From assembly GCA_000827265.1 (NCBI GenBank), contig KN834753.1, forward strand, positions 712,686-776,685: DNA of 64,000 bases, in the 5' to 3' direction. Under the pieces are notes generated by a model. It made no database searches. It was not told where the DNA came from and saw only the letters and a list, made by a program, of their open reading frames with translations. This DNA comes from Collybiopsis luxurians FD-317 M1 (lineage: Eukaryota; Basidiomycota; Agaricomycetes; Agaricales; Omphalotaceae). Shown piece after piece: positions 25,811 through 35,986 of this stretch (position 1 is its first letter; every line of letters begins with the position of its first letter). The translations under genes and the position numbers were made by a program.

Positions 25811-27179
25811 ATGCGCCAGTCACTATCTGTACCGATCCCAACGCCTAAGCAATTGGCAGCTGGGACTTTGGCTGTAGATCGGAGCTCAGGTATGCCTCAA
25901 TCCTAATTCAATCGCGAGAAACGTATTCATACCATTCACAGTGGCTGCTCTCGCTTTTCTGGTTTATGACATAATGCTCACAGTTCATGAAGAGGTGAGC
26001 TGCTATTGCGTGCTGTGTACCCGCGTATCTAACAGGCAAATTTAAGGTCGATATCATATGGCCGTGCGTTTCGCTATAACCCTGAGTTCTCGTCATTTAT
26101 TGTGTTAGGCAGGCGACCTTGGTCCCTGATGAAATTCAACTATTTTTTCATCCGCTACTTGCCCGTACTCTTTCAGATGTGAGTCTCCAGATTTGTCTCG
26201 ACCGTAGTATTGACCATCTCTATTCTTTCTAGACCACTTCTCCTCGTGGGTACTGAGCTCTCACCTCAATTCCATTTCACAAACCACGCATGCTTCATAT
26301 GGGAGATCTACCAAGGTGCTGCTTCAATATCGACCACTATTGGGGTAGATTATATCTTGATCTCTCGCGGTATGGTTTATCCCTTTAGTTGATTTTTTGT
26401 AATTATTCAAAACTTCGATCCATCCCTAGTATACGCCTTCTACTTCGACAACCGCGCCGTCCGTTGGATTGTTAGTATCTCATTTGCGCTCGAAATATGT
26501 ATTATGTGTGTTGGGCTAGCATTAACACTTCCGGGTATCCGCTATGATCCAATCTGTCTCAACGTGGACGTCCCGATTACTCTATTAGTGTATGCGTGAG
26601 TCGTTGCCCATCCTCTGAAACCTTCGATTTGTTAATAATCCTCCCAGTGCCGGCACCATTCTCTTTCAAGCTCTTCTATTCGTATTCACTGTCTTCAAAT
26701 TCATTCTCGCAATACGATCCGGTTGGGGGCGGGTACCGATTGTTCTGTTGCTAATGAGGGATGGCACCTGGGCTTTCTTTGTAATCTTTGGTAAAGATTC
26801 TATTTTTCCACATGAGTGAATCTCCAACGATTTGTTTCAAGCGGTGTTAGTATGTAACGCTTCCCTGTATGGTCTCAAAAACACCGCGTTTGCGGGGATA
26901 CTGTACTCGTACGTTTTTCTCTTCTCCTCGCAAATATTCTGCTCACAGTTTCCCTTAGGTGGGTACTTACCATCTACTCTTTCTGCGTGAGTCTGGTCTA
27001 TTTCCTTACGAAAGGCCCTTCTTGATTATTATATGATCTAGGGCTATCGCGTACTGTTGAATATAGGGCACCTCACTAATAACGAGATTCGGACATCTAC
27101 AACACTAACAATCCAATTCACTCAAAACGATGAAGTCGAGCTATACGAGATGTCATCACTGCCGCTGGGTGGGACATGA
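25811..27179 (+). CDS. DUF6533 family multi-pass membrane protein
   Basis: Belongs to the large basidiomycete DUF6533 group of integral membrane proteins of unknown function. The start MRQSLSVPIPTPKQ at 25811 leads through an intron (from 25888) into VAALAFLVYDIMLTVHEEVD, the family's first-helix signature. Later exons give RPWSLMKFNYFFIRYLPVL, a segment with TNHACFIWEIYQGAASI, YAFYFDNRAVRWIVSISFAL, LALTLPGIRYDPICLN, and AGTILFQALLFVFTVFKFIL with RSGWGRVPIVLLLMRDGTWA. The RDG motif before a late helix is usual for the family. The tail ends EMSSLPLGGT (stop at 27177-27179). Six or seven helices and about seven introns. No enzyme motif. Role unknown. Confidence 0.82.
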
Positions 27180-27487
27180 AGTGGACATAGAACATTGCTT
27201 ACGTAATTTCAGATGCATACATTCACTACACACTATACACTACCGGTATCGCCAACAGGAACTAATCATTCGATGAACGGCCCATTAATGTACCCGAAAT
27301 ACAGTACATAACAGTGAAATCCGTCGACTTTGATGACATACTCAACAACCATCAGCTGCCTCATGATCTAGTCAATGTACCCCGTCATGATGAATTCTTA
27401 AGCAACTGTTTCGATGGTCGACCGTCCCGCACATTTTAAGTGACACAGTGCTCAGGATTCCAACTTCCTCTTCTCTCAAGATTGACC

Positions 27488-28795
27488 ATGGTTGTACGAG
27501 TTTTAGGTAACGTCGAGCACCCCGTCGACCACATCGTCATTTCAGGATCCTATCTACTCGGCATCACCGCCAAAAGCGAATCCGCTAACATATGGTCGGT
27601 ATCTGACTCTGGCATAAATCATACCTGTCGGCTGGTTGACCCGAACTCAGCGAGACGCTCAGCATGGTCCTGTGAACACCATACTGCACCATTTCTTGAC
27701 AGTGATCGAAATTTGGTCTTTGCAATGAGTCCGCCCGTCCTTCACCAAAGAGACACCGTATGTATATTCAAGCTGAAAAACGGACAACTTGCTCCCGGTA
27801 CCGTAATTCGTCTATCAAGCGAAATGCCGGTAAACATCTACCGGTATGCTTTACAAACAAATGGGCAGCTGCTGATAGCTGGTAACGAAGGAGAAGATCA
27901 TGAGCAAGAAGACTTTGTTGATGATGACGACGCACGAGAAGTTGTGGCGAAAATTTTACTTTGCGACCCTACCAAGGAGGACTCTCCCATCGTGAAGCAG
28001 ATAGTGTGGCATCGGCTGCACGATCCATTCTTTGACTCCATATTCCTCCTGCCCACAGGATCTATTATTGCAACAGAATCGCATCATCATATGGGTCATA
28101 GTGAGCATGGCGTAGCTATCCATCTTTGGGAGCCCTCTTCCAGTCTTCAACTTGCTGACCCTTCTCGCACCATCGAATCATTCCCTACCGTTTTGGATGC
28201 TGGAACGGATGTCTACCTCACTGTCGAGATTGCCGCCAGTGTCCTCACTTCTACGTCACTGATTCTATGTGCTGTAGAAAGCATAATGGATGCAACACCT
28301 CATGCGGAAAGCCATAGATCCTCCATCCGAGCTTTTTCTTTCCATGGAATGGAGGAAAAGTGGTCTTGTGAGCCTATTGTCGGATCTGTCAGGGCTCTTC
28401 ACCATGTCCAATCTAAAGGCACGCTGATTGCTTTTGGCTCGTTGAACGAGGGTTCACAAGAAGACCCAGATTGGGCTCTCACTGTCACTGCAATTGATGA
28501 GAGCTCAGGGGCCATTCTTCGGGCAGAAAAGCTGAGCTACAGAGCTTTTGGACGTCGAAGGATTGCGTGCAATGTAGCCGATACGGAAACTTCTGCACCA
28601 ATAATCAACATACTGTTCAATGATGGTTGGCTGAGCGTAATGGATTTAGCTCAGTTCGTTCAGATTGGATTCCGCGATCTTCGTAATACAGGTTCTCAGG
28701 TGGTACCTCCTGAACCCAAAATAACACGAGGTACCATTAACGAGCGCACAGCGGCGTTTCTGAGAGACGGGCGGTTTACAGTAGTCGCCTGGTAG
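27488..28795 (+). CDS. Hypothetical protein, probable beta-propeller
   Basis: A single uninterrupted reading frame of 435 residues, unusual in this intron-rich window. The start MVVRVLGNVEHPVDHIVISG is the first ATG in frame; the frame extends back a little without another ATG. The pattern of alternating hydrophobic strands with turns such as SGSYLLGITAKSESANIWSV, DSIFLLPTGSIIATES and FHGMEEKWSCEPIVGSV suggests WD40-like propeller blades. An acidic loop (EDHEQEDFVDDDD) sits near residue 155. Many basidiomycete F-box proteins have such a C-terminal half after an F-box, but no F-box is visible upstream. A further open stretch at about 27265-27439 (through SVDFDDILNN to a stop) could be a decayed or missed 5' exon. 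Function unknown. Confidence 0.6.
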   Translation: MVVRVLGNVEHPVDHIVISGSYLLGITAKSESANIWSVSDSGINHTCRLVDPNSARRSAWSCEHHTAPFLDSDRNLVFAMSPPVLHQRDTVCIFKLKNGQLAPGTVIRLSSEMPVNIYRYALQTNGQLLIAGNEGEDHEQEDFVDDDDAREVVAKILLCDPTKEDSPIVKQIVWHRLHDPFFDSIFLLPTGSIIATESHHHMGHSEHGVAIHLWEPSSSLQLADPSRTIESFPTVLDAGTDVYLTVEIAASVLTSTSLILCAVESIMDATPHAESHRSSIRAFSFHGMEEKWSCEPIVGSVRALHHVQSKGTLIAFGSLNEGSQEDPDWALTVTAIDESSGAILRAEKLSYRAFGRRRIACNVADTETSAPIINILFNDGWLSVMDLAQFVQIGFRDLRNTGSQVVPPEPKITRGTINERTAAFLRDGRFTVVAW

Positions 28796-29125
28796 CAGCT
28801 CAAAAGGTTGTGGCGAGCCGACGATTGGATCTGTTGGTTACAATTTCTGTCATTTACTGCCGAAAAAATAGATGAGTTACTCTTGCTCTCCCACAGACAA
28901 GCTTCGCATTTTCTCAGCGAGGCCACGTATTTGTGTATGGCAAATGAGTACCTTGGGTAAATGAAGGAAGGAAGGAAGGAAGGAAGTATATCACAAGGTA
29001 CGGTCCAAGATCTGAACAAAAGGAATTCCGGCGCGGTGTGTGCAGGTGTGACACAGACCAACCTTCAACAGATGATGCCAGCCCATATTGCCTCCTTCTT
29101 CCCTCCCTAGTTAACAGTAGCTCGT
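28796..29125. other. Intergenic with GGAA microsatellite
   Basis: About 330 bases between the propeller-like gene and the class V PLP enzyme. The only feature is a short GGAA microsatellite at 28963-28986. The rest should include the promoter of the downstream gene. Confidence 0.5.
28963..28986 (+). repeat. (GGAA)n microsatellite
   Basis: Six consecutive GAAG/GGAA units in a row, perfect, in the promoter-side region of the downstream PLP-enzyme gene. Confidence 0.9.
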
Positions 29126-30657
29126 ATGGATTCCTTCGACGTCGATTACGCTCGCAGCCAGTTCCCTGCCCTCAAAACTGGTTATATCTATGCGGACAAT
29201 GCAGGCTAGCTAGTAACTGTTGATTGTTCCATCATCATCTGAAATAATATGACTAGGCGGTTCTCAGGCTGCTGTGGTTGTAGCCGACAAAGTTTATGAA
29301 TATCTCTTGAATGCCAATGTTCAGTTCGGGGCCAACTATTCCGTCTCTGTCGAGAGTACCCGTCGTGTAATGGAAGAAGCACCTGAAGCGGCAGTTCAGC
29401 TCTTCAACGCTATTTCCCCAGATGAAATCGTTTTTGGATTCAGCTCGACTATGAACTTTGAGAATCTGGCGAGAGCACTGGACGGGGATATACAGGCGGG
29501 TGATGAATTCATTTTGACCTGGGAGCATGAAGGTGGGCAAGGACTGATCATCGGAAAGAAAAAGCAACGCTCAATATATCACAGCCAATAATGGGCCCTG
29601 GAAGAAGTTGGCATCGCGTCGCGGAGCAGTTCTCAAATACTGGAAGCCCACTCCCACAAACCCAAGGAATCCGTACTCAGTCAACTACAAAATTGATGAG
29701 CTCGTGCCCCTCATCACTTCCAAGACCCGTCTATTAGCCTTTGCGGCGTGTTCAAACATTCTTGGTTCAATTCTTCCGGTGAAGGACATAGTGAAAGCTG
29801 CTAGAAGTGCTGCAAAAGAAGCAGGGTCTAAGAAGCTAGAAATATCAGTGGACTGTGTGGCGTATGCTCCCCATCGCCTTATTGACGTCAATGATTGGGA
29901 CATCGATTTCTGTGCCATCTCATATTATAAGGTATTGATTCGCATTTTCAATGTCTCCACCACACATAATTTACCGCAACAGATCTACGGCGCTCACAAC
30001 TCAGCGCTATACGTTCGCCTACACTGCCTTCGTGAATCGGTTTCACAAATTGGACACCATTTTCTGAAAGCGGAACAAAAGCCATTAAAGCTTCAATTCG
30101 GTGGGCCAGGGTGAAAACTTTCATTCTTGCGACCAACTCTCTACTCACTTAAGGTCAGCTATGAACTCGTGTATGGCAATACGGGCGTCCTACAATACCT
30201 GCGATCCCTCACGTCCAAGGAAGATCTTCAGACGTCGTTCGAAGCCATCGCTATTCATGAGCAAAAGCTGATTACACCTTTACTTGCGTTCCTGACCGAC
30301 AGCGTACAGTTCGACCGTGGTGTCAGGATTGTTGGTGAAGAGTTTGCTGGGATGGCGCGGGTACCAACAATATCTTTCGTCGTCGTTGGACAGAGGGCCA
30401 TGAAGAGCAGTGATATTGTTGAAGTATTTGACAAGAGAGGAGGGGTAACTAGTTTCGATTCTTGGCGATGCCTAGCTCTCACCTTTAGTGCTCAGGTTGG
30501 GATTCGTTTCGGGCACTTTTATGCATACAGCCTTATCGATCGATTGGAGCCTAAGCTTGACATCGAAGAGGGTGTTGTCAGAATATCTCTTGTACACTAC
30601 AACACAGTGGAAGAAGTGGAAAGAATTATTACGATCTTGAAGGAGACATTGGCGTAG
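29126..30657 (+). CDS. Class V PLP-dependent aminotransferase / cysteine desulfurase-like
   Basis: A fold-type I pyridoxal-phosphate enzyme of the class V group (cysteine desulfurase-like; substrate not known). Starts MDSFDVDYARSQFPALKTGY and continues IYADNAGGSQAAVVVADKV. Exons then give SPDEIVFGFSSTMNFENLAR, GDEFILTWEHEANNGPWKKL, TRLLAFAACSNILGSILPV, SVDCVAYAPHRLIDVNDWDI (the Asp contacts the PLP ring nitrogen), and CAISYYKIYGAHNSALYVR, where the Lys of YYK should bind PLP. The second half shows GGPGYELVYGNTGVLQYL, RIVGEEF, RVPTISFVVVG, VGIRFGHFYAYSL and DGVVRISLVHYNT-like text. Exons join in phase. The first intron (29205-29256) starts GCTAGC, not GT, though the protein motif across it fits only this junction. 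If that intron is not removed, the protein would be truncated. Confidence 0.85.
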
Positions 30658-32650
30658 CTTGTACGAATGTTTTTCTCATTCAATGCATATAAATTTGTTG
30701 ATCCATTGGTTTGATGTCCCTTGAGCTGTAACAGGAAGCGGGTCTGCCAAAATCCAACGGTTGCGGAATTACATTAGCATCTCACAGTCAATTTATGAAC
30801 AGATAATCACTAGAGAATCGCGGACTGCGTCCGCCAGACTCTTGCTTGATATAATTTTGTCAGATAAAGGGCAACGTCAAAACCGTTCCATTCAGGGATG
30901 TCGATGGACGTTTGCAAGACATCAGAAGCATCACGAGAATGTCTAGCATGCTCTGCAAGCCAAACTTCTTTCGTCCCTTGCCGATGCTTCTTACAGTAAG
31001 TACACTATTAGTGTTAGATCGTCGGTGCCAAACTTCCATTGCAAATGGATTTTGACTGTTGATGATGGGCCAGAGCAAGAAAAGCGAGAACGAGTTCAAT
31101 CAGGGCGTTTACTAATCTAGCGCCTGTCGGGATGAAACGGAATGCAGTCAAAGGCAAAATTCCGAGGGAATCCGATTCCGAATTAAAGGGAAGAGCCCTT
31201 GACAAGCAAAGGAATTTGGGTGCTGTTCTCAGCACCATGGTGTCGATTCGACGGTCTAAACGTTACATTGCTTACTGAAGATGGTTCTAGACCCTTGTTT
31301 GGATTTCTGTCTAGTTAAAGTCCTTCATCTTCTAATGAAGATTTACTGTAAAGTGTAAAGCGTAAGGTTGATCTCTTACCACTTATCCGGCCAGTGCTAG
31401 TCTATACAGGGTTTTTATATTGAGCCCTAAGTATAGTATCGTACGTGTATCGCAGCTTGTAGCGCGAATATATCAAGTGCGGGTAATAGCGAGTGGTGGT
31501 TAAGAAGTAAAAGATAAAAACCCTCCCTTATCTAATCTACCGACTAACTGTAGGTATGTACGAAAAAGGTAAGTACTACTCGTACTCGTTACATTTACCG
31601 GTAAAGTATACTGACTAGCGATCGCAACTCTGTCTCGCTGACTTTACAGTCTAGCCTCATGGGTCTATAATGATGACTGCAGGACCTTGTTCCTGATACT
31701 GACAGATCTTTGGCCTTGCTAGTGCTGACCAGGCCCGAGCGACAATCGTGCTGGACTGTCCAGGAGAAGAAATTTGAGCGATAAAAGAATGCTCGAACGA
31801 GCAGATTTTATGGCGGACAATCGGGGGAAGACAGTCTACGTATAATAATACATGTCGGCACCGAATTGTGTCTCAGACAGTTTTGAAATCCTACGGTGAA
31901 CGAGGTGTGGATGATAACGAGGCAAACTAATTTATCAGAGCAAATACCCAGCGGCAGCGAAGCCAATGCCAATATCTAGACGATCACAGACTTATAGTCC
32001 AACTGCAGTCGATACGATGCAACAGCTGATACGTAAACCCTGCGGCGCTCGTTTACCAATCGGAATTCCGGCGTTCAGTTGCCTCGGAAGGATAGGATAG
32101 GATCTACTCCTGGAGGACCGAAATTTGATTCCGCAGCGTTCATTCTTTCGAACTGTGTCTCATATTTTTGAGTCTTGATATTTCTCACTCTTCAGGGAGT
32201 TTGAACTGCGGAAATTTACATCGACTTGACACTTCATTCATACCTGGGTTGACATCCGAGAGCATATACTTGGTGGTTGCTGCCCAAATGCCTCTCATTG
32301 ATGAATGAATGCATTTGAGCGAACTGATTCGTTTCACTTTCCGCTATCACGGCATGTCCTCACTGTCCGCAACCTCGCTCCTTCGGCTAGGGTCAATTTC
32401 TCGGGCGGCTGAACCAATCGAGTCCAGCATAATCTGCCTCTCACGCTCGTCCGTCGAGGGCTCGGTTCATCGCACCAGTCCTGGTTCACCAACGCCTGAC
32501 TGAACCGCGTCAGCTTGTCTCCGAACTTCAAAGCGACTATCGGCCAGATAATATGAGTTGAAGCCCACAAACAGAATCTTATAAAAGGTGATGATTTCTT
32601 GGTGAAACTCCATTCTCCGTTCCAAATTCTTCCTTATAGCTTTCACGCCG
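30658..32650. other. Intergenic, no gene seen
   Basis: Two kilobases without a frame or exon chain I can support. Frames at 30860-31238 (minus) and 32309-32670 are short and overlap on both strands. The last few hundred bases must contain the laccase promoter. I assign no copper- or aromatic-responsive element by eye. Confidence 0.45.
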
Positions 32651-35302
32651 ATGCGCTTGCAATTGTTCATTCCTTCCTTGCCACTGTTGGCATTTGTTCC
32701 GACTGCCTTTGCCGCGATTCAAACTAGCGGTGACCTGGTCATCTCCAATGCCGAAGTCAGCCCTGATGGCTTCAGTCGCACTGCCGTCCTCGCTGGCGGC
32801 TCTGTCGTAGGTGAACTCATCACCGGGAACAAGGTCAGTGAAAGCTTTGGTGTCATGAGATTGTTACTTACATACCTTGTTTCAGGGTGATAATTTTCAA
32901 ATCAATGTGCGCAGTTTGAGACATTCTACTTGGCTTTCCTTGAGTGTCTCTCTTCGTAGGTTGTTAATTCATTGACCGACGACACTATGCTCCGATCAAC
33001 CACCATCGTAAGTACCAAGAATTTCCACTATGAGCATTGATTGCATCTCATTAAATCCTACATCAGCATTGGCACGGTATCCTCCAAAGTGGAGGAACTA
33101 ATTGGGCTGATGGACCGTATGTTGCTCAAATCGGTGCCCTCCTTTCCGTCATGACTAACAACTCTAACAGAGCGTTTGTGAATCAATGTCCCATTGCGGC
33201 AAATAATTCGTTTTTGTATGATTTTACAGCCACAGATCAAGCGGGTACTTTCTGGTGAGTCTATCTAAAGCTCAACTGGAAATTTGCATGCGAGTTTTCT
33301 GTTATTTAGGTACCATTCGCATCTCTGTAAATAGCTCTTTGTTCCCATTCCCCCTCGCGCGCTAACAACACATTTAGCAACACAATACTGTGATGGCCTT
33401 CGGGGTCCTCTGGTCATTTACGATCCCGATGATCCTTACGCTGTTTGTCTCTTTTCATCTCCGAAAGTTACCTTCTATTGACAATCGTATTGAACAGGAC
33501 CTCTATGATGTCGACGACGGTGTGTTCAAATAGTTTCTGATAAAGGGTTTTTGTCATATTGATTTTTGCTTCAGAGACGACAATTCTCACTCTGATGGAT
33601 TGGTATCATGCCAAAGCAGAAACTTTGCTTTTCCCGTGAGCGGCAAGGATCCCTATCGCAGCTCAATCAACGGGGACTAATTTGCATTTCAAGGGCCTCC
33701 GACGCTACACTGATCAACGGACTTGGACGGTATAGCGGAGGCAACGCGACCGACCTCGCCGTCATTTCGGTCACTCAAGGCCAACGATATCGATTCCGTC
33801 TTATCAATTTGTCCTGTGTGGGTCGATTCTTGCTGATCTGATTCTCAATAAATAACGACGATCCAATCAATTCTTTCAGGATCCTAACTTCCAGTTCAGC
33901 ATTGATAATCATACTATGACTGTTATCGAAGTTGACAGCGTGAACCATGAGCAATTGGCTGTCGACTCGATTCAGATTTTCGCTGGTAAGTTCAATTGTC
34001 CAGTCCAGAAAGTTATTCTCTCCATTTTTCCGGTCGAGGAGCTGACTACAGCATTTCTCAGGCCAAAGATATTCATTTGTTGTGCGTCAACCTTCTTGTG
34101 ATAATGCGTCATCTTCTCAATCCATACCCGACAGCTTGAAGCCAATCAAACCGTCGACAATTACTGTATAGGCTATAATCTTGAGGTATCGGATTAGTGC
34201 TAACGTTTCGCATATTTACAGGGATTCGCGCTGACCCTTCTACTGGTACATCTGGCTATGCAGGAGGCATTAACTCTGCTATTTTGCGATATGTCGGGGC
34301 AGATGATAGTGAGCCTGGAACTCCTCAGGTTGCCAGCGTTCTACCTTTGGATGAAACTGAGCTTGTGGTAGGTTTTCATTCTACCTCCATCCTGTGACGG
34401 GTTTCAAAAATCTTTTACCCAGCCTTTGGACAATCCTGGTGCTCCTGGGGAACCTGTGGCAGGAGGTGTGGATTATGCCTTAAACTTGGATCTGGCATTC
34501 GTACGTTATTCGCTCCGATTTTCTGAATATGACTGATTCATTTTTTTCTAGACATCGTCTTTAACATTCACTATCAACGGCGCAACATTTACACCTCCCA
34601 CAGTTCCAGTGCTATTGCAAATATTGAGTGGTGCTCAAACTGCAGATTCGCTTTTGCCTTCTGGGTCTGTATACTCCTTACCGAGCAACTCTTCTATAGA
34701 AATCAGTATTCCCTCTGGTGGGCTTGCCGGTGAGAAGCTTTTCTTTCTTCTTTTTGATAATTTACGAGCGTTTTTTATCCCAGGCTTCCCCCACCCGGTA
34801 CGTCGACGGTCCACATCTACTTCATCACCTCTTTTCCAAAAGCCTGCCTTTTCGGAGCTATACTGATATTCCAATGTTTTCTCTTCTTTAGTTCCATTTA
34901 CATGGCCATGTTTTCGACGTTGTACGAAGTGCCGGAAGCTCGGACTACAACTACGTCAATCCCCCTCGCCGTGATGTCGTGAGCACAGGAGCTGCTGGCG
35001 ATAACGTGACTATTCGGTTCACTACTGATAATGCTGGTCCTTGGTTCTTGCACTGTCACATTGACTGGCACTTGGAGGCGTAAGCATCACTTGTTCAAGC
35101 CTCGGTCAACATCTCACTTTCATCTAGTGGCCTTGCTATTGTCTTTGCTGAAGATGTCGGCGATTGGAACAATACAATCACCCCCTCTGGTAAAGTTGTT
35201 CTACAGTGTAGCATTTCCAACGTTTTCTGACTTTGAATTCTTACAGATGCTTGGAATCAGCTCTGTCCCATCTACGATTCTTTGAGCGACGATCAGCTCT
35301 AA
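32651..35302 (+). CDS. Laccase (multicopper oxidase), secreted
   Basis: Extracellular phenol oxidase that couples one-electron oxidation of phenolics to reduction of oxygen to water; used in lignin breakdown or pigment formation. Starts [21 protein letters not shown], a signal peptide, and the mature protein likely begins [10 protein letters not shown]. All four copper signatures are present: [52 protein letters not shown] and [20 protein letters not shown]. The residue at the axial position of the type 1 copper is Leu, as in many basidiomycete laccases. Asn-X-Ser/Thr sites such as NNSF and NATD suggest glycosylation. Ends YDSLSDDQL. The gene has more than ten introns and several tiny exons: 32886-32906 (21 bases), 33310-33326 (17, encoding YHSHL), 33498-33519 (22) and 34784-34797 (14, encoding FPHP). 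Confidence 0.95.
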
Positions 35303-35986
35303 GAGCATCTAGTTGAAACGGTTTAATTACCAATAGGATTTGATCCCCCTACTTTCACTTCTGATAAATTCTGTCTTTTTTCAAATGCTACGGCAATGCT
35401 ACGGACTCTCTTTAATTTTTTGTGGCTTATTAGAATGATATAGGGTATATCGGATGTGTTTTGCAATGCTGTGTTTTCGAGAGTCAATAGAATATATAAG
35501 GAAAGTGGAAGGCTATCACAGATTTGCAATGCCCGTACTTACTGCAAGCATCGTGGTAAATTTTTTCCAAATTTATGTTTCCAGCAAGTTTGATGCGAGA
35601 CTCGAGTTTTGATATTTCCAGCTTTGACCAGTGTGACTTCATTAACTTCGTGACATCATTCCCTCATCGTGTCCCGTGACTCCCGTCTTTGCCGTTTCTG
35701 CCACGGTGCAAGTACGGTAGTTATGGAAGTGCTTATTCAGAACGACGCTGCTGAGAGGTCTAACAATCACTCGCGGTATATATTGGAATGTTTTATAGAT
35801 ATGGTGGCATTTGAACTGCTATGGAAACATTGGTGCAAGAAGTACAAAAGAAGACATTAGCATCGTTTATCGTAAGAAACCGTAAAGTATAAAGGGCATG
35901 AGAATCAATGTTTGTAAAAAACCAACAGCTAGATGTCTAATGGGCATGATGAAAATATAACGGCTTGCTGGAAGTGAAAAGTACAT
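35303..35986. other. Convergent intergenic region, no gene seen
   Basis: About 680 bases between the laccase stop (plus) and the stop of the coiled-coil gene (minus). It holds both 3' ends. A 63-codon frame at 35669-35860 has no family features. Confidence 0.45.

Noticed and set aside
28963..28986. GGAA repeat considered as a regulatory enhancer
   Set aside because: Six units of a simple repeat are common by slippage. No basis for a specific function in fungi.
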